This document shows, one piece after another, positions 57,808 through 64,000 of a stretch of 64,000 nucleotides of DNA. Within the stretch, counting starts at the first letter, position 1. Every line of letters starts with the position of its first letter. The notes beneath the pieces were generated by a model. It saw only the letters and a list, made by a program, of their open reading frames with translations, was not told the origin of the DNA and searched no databases. Origin of the DNA: JACKAF01 sp041391485 (GTDB lineage Bacteria; Bdellovibrionota; FAC87; UBA2466; JACKAF01). Position numbers and translations under genes: made by a program. The stretch spans positions 1 through 64,000 of the forward strand of contig JAWKNY010000022.1 of assembly GCA_041391485.1 (NCBI GenBank), read 5' to 3'.

Positions 57808-59304
57808 ATGAAACGCACCTTTTTTATCCTACTTCTACTTGTTGGGCTTTGTACCGAGGTATTCCCGCGGACGATTTCTCCCTCAGGTATCGAACTTGGC
57901 TACGAATACACGCACCAGTTTCGATCGCTACTTCCCGCAAACGTTGAAGACGAAGAGAGCGTGCAGGAGGCGGCGGCTTTCCACGCGGCCCACTTGTTTG
58001 GCCTCTTCCACTCGCCCGAAGGGGCCGAAGCCCATGGCTACTACGCGGATCTCGTGGAGGGGTTTGCCGGAACCAAGCACCCCGAAGTTGTCCGTTCGCG
58101 CGGATTCCAAAAGGCGGGAGATCCCTATCTTTGGGTGGAGTACCAGGTAAAGGCAAAGATGCTCGTCCTAAGAGATGTGGTAACCGACTGGATCGGCGAG
58201 GAGAAAGGTGGGACCGTCGAGCTTCCACTCTTGGTGGATCTTCCTGCTATCTACTCCGACAACGGTGAAGACTACCGCAAGAAGAAGTGGAAGCGGTGCA
58301 CCGATTCTCACTACAGCACGGCGGTTGATTTCAGCTATTTCTATAATCCGTTCCGTTGCGAGGAGCTCAGCGCACTTCCGCTTGCGGCCCCGGCGAAGTT
58401 CAAAATCGAACGCCTAGGAAAGGAAAGCTCAGCAAGGTTTCCAAAAAAGGAATTGCTGCAAGACAATGGCAATGGTCCCCTAACCACACTTTACTTTGTT
58501 GCGGGCTTTGACGATACACCGGCTCCCGGTAGCTCGGCCCACGAAATTCACCAGGACGCCGGTTGGAAAACCTATGCGTCCGTGGAGCGTTTGCTGACAA
58601 AAAAATACGGCTTCAAAAAGATGACGAGCTTGGCAGAATTGCGTACAGCGCTTGGGAGCGACTTTTCGCGCCTGGAGCTTTCTACGCCCGTGACACTCGT
58701 GCATGATACGCAGCGGCGTTACTTCAGTACCTTTGTAAAAAAGGCAGGAAAACAAATCTACGTCGCACGCAGCGCGCTTTTTGATACGCATAACGAGGTC
58801 CGCAGTTCCCCCCTGCGATCCTTCCCTAAGTTTTGGAAAGAGGCGTGGCAAAACGGCGATGTCATTTACTTTGGCGGGCACTCTGGCGATGGGCAGTCCG
58901 TGAGCCTGGAGAACATGCTCTCCACTCTCGATAACCTGGATTTGGATGACATTGTTTTCCAGGCGAAAAAGAAACAGGTGGCCTTGTTTGATAGTTGCTC
59001 TTCCTACGCTCACTACCAGGACATGTACCTAAAGAGAAAACCCAAAGGACTGCACCTGGTGACCTTTGGACTGGTGAGCCTTTTCGAATATGCGGAGGCT
59101 ACGCTGGATGGGTTCATGAGTTTGGTGTTGGCTAGCGATGGGGCAAATGAGTCTTGGACACTCGCCCTTCGGGCCATTGAAAGACGGCAGTTGCCTGCAC
59201 ATGTGAAAGCCTTCTACGATCCTTCCGAGCAGAAGGCGATTCTAGAAGAATTTCAGCACGCGCAGGCTTTCCCGAGTTCTTTGATGAGTGTCTGGGTGCC
59301 GTAG
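57808..59304 (+). CDS. exported clan CD-like (caspase/gingipain-type) peptidase candidate
   Basis: A 498-residue exported protein starting at ATG 57808 (MKRTFFILLLLVGLCTEVFP). The C-terminal third resembles the caspase/gingipain fold: a strand then NGDVIYFGGHSGDGQSVSL (His near residue 356), and about 40 residues later KKQVALFDSCSSYAHYQD (Cys near 396). A hydrophobic strand followed by His-(Ser)-Gly, then strand-Asp-x-Cys-Ser, is the clan CD dyad layout. The N-terminal half has DNGEDYRKKKWKRCTDSHYS and no recognised domain. Calcium or propeptide control is unknown. The frame is intact. The family call is by motif only. Confidence 0.6.
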   Translation: MKRTFFILLLLVGLCTEVFPRTISPSGIELGYEYTHQFRSLLPANVEDEESVQEAAAFHAAHLFGLFHSPEGAEAHGYYADLVEGFAGTKHPEVVRSRGFQKAGDPYLWVEYQVKAKMLVLRDVVTDWIGEEKGGTVELPLLVDLPAIYSDNGEDYRKKKWKRCTDSHYSTAVDFSYFYNPFRCEELSALPLAAPAKFKIERLGKESSARFPKKELLQDNGNGPLTTLYFVAGFDDTPAPGSSAHEIHQDAGWKTYASVERLLTKKYGFKKMTSLAELRTALGSDFSRLELSTPVTLVHDTQRRYFSTFVKKAGKQIYVARSALFDTHNEVRSSPLRSFPKFWKEAWQNGDVIYFGGHSGDGQSVSLENMLSTLDNLDLDDIVFQAKKKQVALFDSCSSYAHYQDMYLKRKPKGLHLVTFGLVSLFEYAEATLDGFMSLVLASDGANESWTLALRAIERRQLPAHVKAFYDPSEQKAILEEFQHAQAFPSSLMSVWVP

Positions 59305-59339
59305 TTAAACCACTTCCCGGCCGGCTATCCAGAAGCCCC

Positions 59340-59570
59340 TTAAAAAGTCCTGGGATCTCGATCCACGTGCACACAATCGTGTGAAATGTTTCTATCCACT
59401 CCACCGGAAACCAGTGGTGGCGTCCGTCATCGCTGTCGTCTTTGGTTGAGTTTCACGAAGTTTCCTTCCACGCGATCGACGGTCCCTAGATGAATGCCGG
59501 AGTTTCCCCTTCATTTCACCGTCTCCTCACGTGAGACCATCATTCCGGGTTTGATAATGGATGTTTTCTT
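59340..59570 (-). pseudogene. DUF2171-like small protein (broken frame)
   Basis: Pieces in several minus-strand frames assemble into a DUF2171-like barrel: IIKPGMMVSREETV, then GTVDRVEGNFVKL, then KDDSDDGRHHWFPVEWIE. This matches the family pattern of GTVD-x-V-E-G, K-L-T-K and D-G-x-HH-x-x-P-x-x-W. An AAGGAG lies ahead of the first piece, but no ATG is in place. At least three frame breaks occur in about 230 bases. Function of the family is unknown. I cannot tell sequence error from decay. Confidence 0.45.
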
Positions 59571-59595
59571 GCCTCTCTCCTTTTGAGTGCTGGGG

Positions 59596-60229
59596 TTAGT
59601 CAAAGCTCTTCTCCACTTTCTGGTAGGGAGCGTCCTATCGACGGAATCAACGGCCTCTTCAATGGCATTGCCCTTTTTCCATTCCGGCCCCAAAAGTACA
59701 ACTGCTTGTCTTCCACAAGGGCAACAGTTTCGGCAACGTAGGGGAGCTTACCAATAGGGCAGAGATCGACATCATCGGACTGATCACTGACGTCTACTTT
59801 TTCATTCTGCCTTCCAGGTGTCGCGTCCACAAACGCCCGGGGGCTCCATCACGGACTTTGCATTGTCTGTTAGTGCTACGACGTACGCTTTTCGTGCGTG
59901 ATGCGGATACGTTTTCCATCTTTTACCTGTGCGGCGTCCCCTTTTACTTTTAGGTCGCCGGTAAATCGGATCTGCACTTCAGGAGTTTTGCAGTCTCCAT
60001 CGGAGTAGATTTCAAGTACTTCGGTCGTGTCGGAACCGCTAAACACGTAGTAGCGTTGTGAGGCCGCTAAGCCGAAAAACGGCTGGTCCTGACAGCCTTC
60101 CGCCCAAGTCGCCATAAGTTCCGGATTGGTTACCGACTGCTTGACTCCTGTCGCCACTTCTTTACCTCGTCAAGTGCTTGTCAGCGAGAGCAGCAGCAAC
60201 GTGCCGAGCAGAGTGATAACTTTGTTCAT
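59596..60229 (-). CDS. exported beta-rich protein with in-frame TGA at codon 20 (frameshifted)
   Basis: The ATG at 60229 has a good ribosome site (AGGAAA) and encodes a signal peptide, MNKVITLLGTLLLLSLTST. Codon 20 is then TGA, and the same frame continues with RGKEVATGVKQSVTNPELMA. A Cys is the likely ancestral residue, either as a lipoprotein Cys or the first mature residue. The body (QPFFGLAASQRYYVFSGSDT, LEIYSDGDC, KGDAAQVKDGKRIRITHE) looks like a small beta sandwich. Frame changes near 59880, 59795 and 59650 lead through VALTDNAKSVMEPPG and LPYVAETVALVEDKQLYFWG to KVEKSFD and TAA. Family unknown. Confidence 0.5.
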
Positions 60230-60249
60230 GTTATTTCCTTTCTGCGCTT

Positions 60250-60265
60250 GCCACGAATTCGTGGC
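60250..60265. promoter_or_regulatory. 16-base perfect palindrome
   Basis: GCCACGAATTCGTGGC is fully self-complementary. It lies 20 bases upstream of the 60229 start, in the divergent gap before the serpin gene. It fits an operator for a dimeric regulator. The same gap has a tandem TTGACG pair (60407-60418) that could supply a -35 for the serpin. No gene is visible in 60230-60483. Confidence 0.4.
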
Positions 60266-60483
60266 TTTTCGTTTCATGCTCAGAAATTGCAAGAGGTGTG
60301 CCGGAAAAGAGTTCTTCCTTTCGCGCACAAGCTTGCGCTCAGATTGTTCTGCATTGTTACGGCTTCGGGGACATTCGGTAACAGCCGCACAGCCTCTAGA
60401 AAGAGGTTGACGTTGACGTGGTGCGACAGTGCATTAGGCGAAACACAGTTGCGAAAACAATGCAACGCGTCAAAGGAGTGTTT

Positions 60484-61979
60484 ATGAGAAGAGCCAAATA
60501 TTTATTCGGCAGCTTGTTGCTGCTTGGATTGAGATTTGTCCAGTTACTCGGCAGAGCGAATCGACCCCGTGAGTACCACAGAGTGGTGTTACCGACTTTA
60601 GGTTTGAACTCTTTCTGTCTCTGTACGCCAAGGATCCAAAAGATCCGGTCGCGATTTCTCCCATGAGCATCGCGGAAGCGGTCACGCTTGCGACTTATGG
60701 TTCGGAAAAGGAAACCAAAGCACAGCTTGAAAGTCTTTTTATCTCCGAAGCCATCAGAAAAGAAGGCGGCGATGTAAAGATGCTCAGCTATGGTCTTGGA
60801 AGCATTCGAAAGAGCTTGAAGGAATATGCTGCCAAAAGTGACGGCATCTTTGAATACCAAAGTGCCAATTCGCTTTGGGCAAATAACAACCCGGACGTGA
60901 ATTTCAAGTTTAGAGCGAGTTTTGTAAAAGTCGCGGAAGAGGAATTCGCTGCTGAGTCCTTTGCCCGAGACTTCGCGGCGACGGAGGAAGTGGAAGGAGA
61001 GAAAGTTCAAAAGACCGTGCTTGAAGCTAACAAGTGGGTTTCCACCCAAACCAAAGACAAGATCAAAAAGCTTCTCAGCAAACTGTCCGACGATGACGTC
61101 GCCATCATCCTCAATGCTGTCTACGCCAAAGGAAAATTCAAAGCCCACTTCAATAGGCTTGAAGAAGGTGAGTACACCCGCGATGGGGCGGATAAGCCGG
61201 AGACGGTAACCTATATGACCAAGAACGAAGACATGGGTTACTTCGAGGACAAGACCGTAAAAGCCTTCAGCTTCAAGATTGGAGCGCAGGACGAGCGTGC
61301 GGAAGCACCCAAAGACCAGATTGCTTTGGATATCCTCGTGCCAAAGAGCGGGAAGCTCTCTGATCTCGCGGCGGTTCTTGGCGGAAGCTACTACAAGAAG
61401 GTGGTTTCAGGAATGAAGTCGGAAACGGTTGAGCTGACCGTAGCGGCCGGTAAGGTCGAGCAGAAGGAAGCCGCAAAACTCAAAGAGAGTTTGAAGGCGG
61501 CTCCTTTTAAGGTCTCCCGTCCGTTCCAGGATAGTCTCGCGCAGTTCAAACCTTTGGGCAGCGTAAAGGACGATTTGAATCTGTATATCAATGACATCCT
61601 GACAAAGACCTTCTACGAGATGACCCCGTTTGGGTTTGAAGCAGCAGCAGCGACGGCGGTTGTCTTTGCTAGAGAGTCTGCGGTGATTCCTCGGGATCCG
61701 ATTAAAGTGAAGGTGGACAGTGCGTCCTTGCACGTCGTGCGCCATATCCTGAGCGGCTTTCCGCTCTTTGTGGTGGAGTACGATTCGCCCAAGCTCTATA
61801 CGGAAAAGGAACTCATTGAGCTTGTGGAAACGGGCGAAAAGAACAGTCGACCGATCTCGGCCCAGGTCAAAGACGGCACCTTGCGCGTCGGCTTTGATGA
61901 CAAGTCCGAGGAAACCGTACTGGGAGTCTTCGACAAGGAATACAAACTGGTCCGCAAGATCAAAAGCGTGAAAAGATAA
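60484..61979 (+). CDS. exported serpin-type protease inhibitor (frameshifted N-terminus)
   Basis: A serine-protease inhibitor that traps its target by loop insertion. ATG 60484 has AAGGAG upstream and encodes MRRAKYLFGSLLLLGL, a signal peptide. Frame changes between about 60540 and 60610 lead to FELFLSLYAKDPKDPVAISP, the conserved helix A/B region. The rest is clean: KDKIKKLLSKLSDDDVAIIL then NAVYAKGKFKAHF, and the hinge GFEAAAATAVVF (61633-61668). Counting from the hinge Gly as P15 puts P1 at Glu of ARES, beside Arg. P14 is Phe instead of the usual small residue. Total about 498 residues. A subtilase 9 kb upstream is a possible target. Confidence 0.85.
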
Positions 61980-61992
61980 TTCCCTCCCGAAC

Positions 61993-62026
61993 AGGCCCCG
62001 CCGCAGGGCGCGGCGGGGCCTTTATT
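61993..62026 (+). terminator. rho-independent terminator after the serpin gene
   Basis: AGGCCCCGCCG (61993-62003) and CGGCGGGGCCT (62011-62021) form a perfect 11-pair stem with a seven-base loop, followed by TTTATT. It lies 14 bases after the serpin stop. Confidence 0.88.
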
Positions 62027-62076
62027 AAAGCCTTCATTTTACAAAAAATGCCGCTACATGTTAGGGTCTTAAGTCC

Positions 62077-62874
62077 ATGCGGCAAGCAGGTATTTATTGG
62101 GTATTGGTGTGCCTTTTTGGGGGCGAGCGAGCATCGCCTCGGTGTTTCTGGATGCGTACACCATCACGAAGCTGCCTAAGCTGGAAGTACACGGGCGGTA
62201 GCGAACACACCGACCGCCGTGTTCTCGTCTATTACCCCAACGCCAGTGAAAAAAACTCATCGCAATTTTACATATAGTGGACAATAACGGGCTCTTTTCC
62301 CAACTGGCGGACAACCGATTCTCGCTGGTGCTGACCAACAGTTCTTTGATGGAGAAGGCTCTACTTTTTGCACGATCGACTGCGGCGCCGCTCTCAGCAC
62401 GTGAAGGTGAACTTCAGCGGTTTTGATGGACAATACCTATCTGGATCGCAGCCGATCTGGGAAGACGACGAGCCGACGGATTTCTTTCTGCACTTCGACA
62501 GGGATATTCTGGGTGAAGAGCCCAACTTCCTGCTCATAAGCGCATTGATCCACCAAATGATGATGGACGAGCTGCGCAGTTATTTCCCGGTACGATTGAG
62601 GCGTTCATTGAGAGAGAGGTACCGCGAAAAAGTATCGGCCGAAGGTCCTGTTCCGGTCGAAAAGCTGTACAGGCTGCTTGTCTGCGTACGTCGTGGCATT
62701 TGACGACAGAGTTCTACATCTCCTGCGTCCCCGAAGCGCCCGAGGCGCACTCGTAATTTTAGCGGGAATTTGGAAGTGGGTACCTGGAAAGCTCGTTTGA
62801 TTTTTGAAAACGCACGCTTACATTCTCGCAACGCACGGTGGGAGGAGCTAAACCGGTTTCTAGGTGGAGTTTGA
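62077..62874 (+). pseudogene. exported protein of unknown family (broken frame)
   Basis: Pieces in three plus-strand frames form one likely protein. A hydrophobic start at ATG 62077 (MRQAGIYWVLVCLF) is followed by SQFYIVDNNGLFSQLADNRF, SLVLTNSSLMEKALLFARST and GSQPIWEDDEPTDFFLHFDR. After these come ALIHQMMMDELRSYFP, TTEFYISCVPEAPEAHS and a C-terminus of NLEVGTWKARLIFENARLHS through EELNRFLGGV with TGA at 62872. At least six frame changes occur. No family is recognised. It precedes the trehalase gene by 124 bases, with no clear terminator between them. Confidence 0.4.
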
Positions 62875-62998
62875 GCGCTTCTGTAAGCGTCGAGGCCCCT
62901 TTGGTGGAAGCCATTTGGGACATGCCTCTACCACCAGGACGTTAGGAGTTTAGCGACTTCACCACCAATCGGTGTCAGGTAGAACAGGGGGCGTCGAC

Positions 62999-64000
62999 GT
63001 GCACACATTGAACTTGTTTGTTCTTTTTTGGCTCGTTTGTTCTGCTACGGTCCTACGTGCGGGCAACGTTCCCAATGCCTTCTGCGCCGTCCAGTTGGAG
63101 AGTGCGGCTCGCCTTAAGTCTACAGGTTGGTTTGAACGCGTCGCCACCGTCGAAGCGCATATAGGAAAACTAAAAGCACATGTTGTCTACCCGGACATCC
63201 CGTCGGTCGAAGCACTACACCTTCCGACGGAGGCACCCAAGAGACTATTGGCTACACCGGAACTAAGCCCCGGTCTGGTCCACCCACTCATCGAAGAAGG
63301 GAGACGCACCAAAGCGTTTCAGGACTTCAAGTTTTTGTCCGACGCGCGCGTGCGAGATTTTTCGGGCGTCGATCAAATCGAGCAAGCGCTTGCCGTGGCG
63401 CGATCTCAAGGGCACCCGTTCCCCGTTATCGGCGACAGTCTGGGACATAGAGCGTATATTCGAAGTCTCATCGAGGGGCTCTACACCTTTGAATCTGAGC
63501 TAGTGCCTGCATTGGGGTACGCGCCGAAAAAATGGGCCTTACAGACGGATGATCGATCGCTTGCGTCGGCGTTTGCGTATACGGAAGACTCGCTTCAGGG
63601 GCTTGTCCGTTGGACTCACCAACACGCGGGCAGCAGTGCGTTGGAGGCGCCTTACCCGGTGCTCATCCCTTCCGCCGGCCGTTTTCATGAAGCTTACTAC
63701 TGGGATACTTTCTGGGGAGTGCAGTGGCTGCTGCGCACCGGACGCAATGAGCTTGCCCGGATGCAGGTGGAAAACCTGCTTTCGCTTGTGCAGCGCTTCG
63801 GGTTCATCCCCAACGGGATGCGTGACTATTACTTGAGTCGATCGCAGCCGCCCTTTCTGACAAGCGTCGTGCGCGCTGTTTTGAAAGCCGATGGCTTGAA
63901 CAACCGGAGCCGCGATTGGCTGCGCCGCCGAGCTTACCCACTCATGGTGCGCGACTACCAAAACTTTTGGATGAATCCGGAAACGCGCTTTGATGCAGCC
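62999..64000 (+). CDS. treA: periplasmic trehalase GH37 (cut by the window end)
   Basis: Hydrolyses trehalose to two glucose. GTG 62999 has AGGGGG seven bases upstream and encodes a signal peptide (LNLFVLFWLVCSATVLRAG). The frame is open to the window end: 334 codons of an expected 500 or more. The GH37 signature is present: SAGRFHEAYYWDTFWGVQWL then RFGFIPNGMRDYYLSRSQPP, matching the family's PGGRFREXYYWDSY and FIPNGNRXYYLXRSQPP blocks. The catalytic Asp and Glu lie further on, outside or near the end. Export implies use of environmental, or prey-derived, trehalose. Confidence 0.9.
   Translation, partial: MHTLNLFVLFWLVCSATVLRAGNVPNAFCAVQLESAARLKSTGWFERVATVEAHIGKLKAHVVYPDIPSVEALHLPTEAPKRLLATPELSPGLVHPLIEEGRRTKAFQDFKFLSDARVRDFSGVDQIEQALAVARSQGHPFPVIGDSLGHRAYIRSLIEGLYTFESELVPALGYAPKKWALQTDDRSLASAFAYTEDSLQGLVRWTHQHAGSSALEAPYPVLIPSAGRFHEAYYWDTFWGVQWLLRTGRNELARMQVENLLSLVQRFGFIPNGMRDYYLSRSQPPFLTSVVRAVLKADGLNNRSRDWLRRRAYPLMVRDYQNFWMNPETRFDAA

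Noticed and set aside
1..64000. CRISPR arrays, insertion sequences or prophage genes
   Set aside because: No regularly spaced repeats, transposase, integrase or phage structural genes were seen. The tRNA-tail duplication is the only hint of past integration.

Overview
The window looks like a chromosome segment of a Gram-negative bacterium. Signal peptides, a lipoprotein, an outer-membrane beta-barrel, a periplasmic trehalase and a class A penicillin-binding protein all support this. The gene order rimP-nusA-infB-rbfA-truB-rpsO-pnp-M16 peptidase-dut, the rich two-component signalling and the many exported proteins of unknown family suggest a Bdellovibrio-like or other former deltaproteobacterium. 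That placement is inference: no rRNA or ribosomal marker set is present to prove it.

Layout. (1) 0-23.5 kb is an island of very large exported proteins of no recognised family: a 568-residue membrane protein (minus), a divergent ~1300-residue protein (plus), a minus-strand pair of a signal-peptide-bearing ClpB-like AAA+ protein and a 5'-nucleotidase-like phosphoesterase, a small exported protein (minus), and a giant gene of about 3975 codons (11598-23524) behind a good sigma70 promoter. (2) 23.5-37.5 kb is housekeeping: a ribbon-helix-helix-like protein, PBP1A, the rimP-nusA-infB-rbfA-truB-rpsO-pnp transcription/translation cluster, an M16 peptidase, dut, and a small Sm-like protein. (3) 37.5-46.5 kb holds a DciA-like protein, glpX behind a terminator-containing leader, a run of small genes (SRPBCC, unknown, ridA, SurA-like, acetyltransferase), a lipoprotein, and a minus operon ParA/MinD-like - J-like/HTH fusion - rluD - pgeF. 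(4) 46.5-56.5 kb holds an NtrB/NtrC-type two-component pair, a selenocysteine tRNA with a duplicated 3' tail, a subtilisin-like protease, a TauE permease, a kinase-receiver-kinase hybrid and a beta-barrel protein. (5) 56.6-64 kb is rich in exported proteins: an HNH nuclease, a Bcp peroxiredoxin, a caspase/gingipain-like peptidase candidate, two broken minus-strand genes, a serpin, a broken exported protein, and the start of a trehalase.

A key caution: reading frames are interrupted in about sixteen genes, including ones that should be indispensable (nusA, infB, PBP1A, rimP). The breaks cluster in patches (about 4-7 kb, 23.9-29.6 kb, 50-52 kb, 55.7-56.5 kb, 59.3-60.7 kb, 62-62.9 kb) while long stretches between are clean. 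In almost every case the conserved protein continues in another frame. I therefore read most breaks as consensus indel errors and give whole-gene coordinates, stating where the frames change. The most unusual biology is the 0-23.5 kb island, where a two-domain ClpB-type unfoldase carrying what looks like an export signal sits among giant exported proteins.
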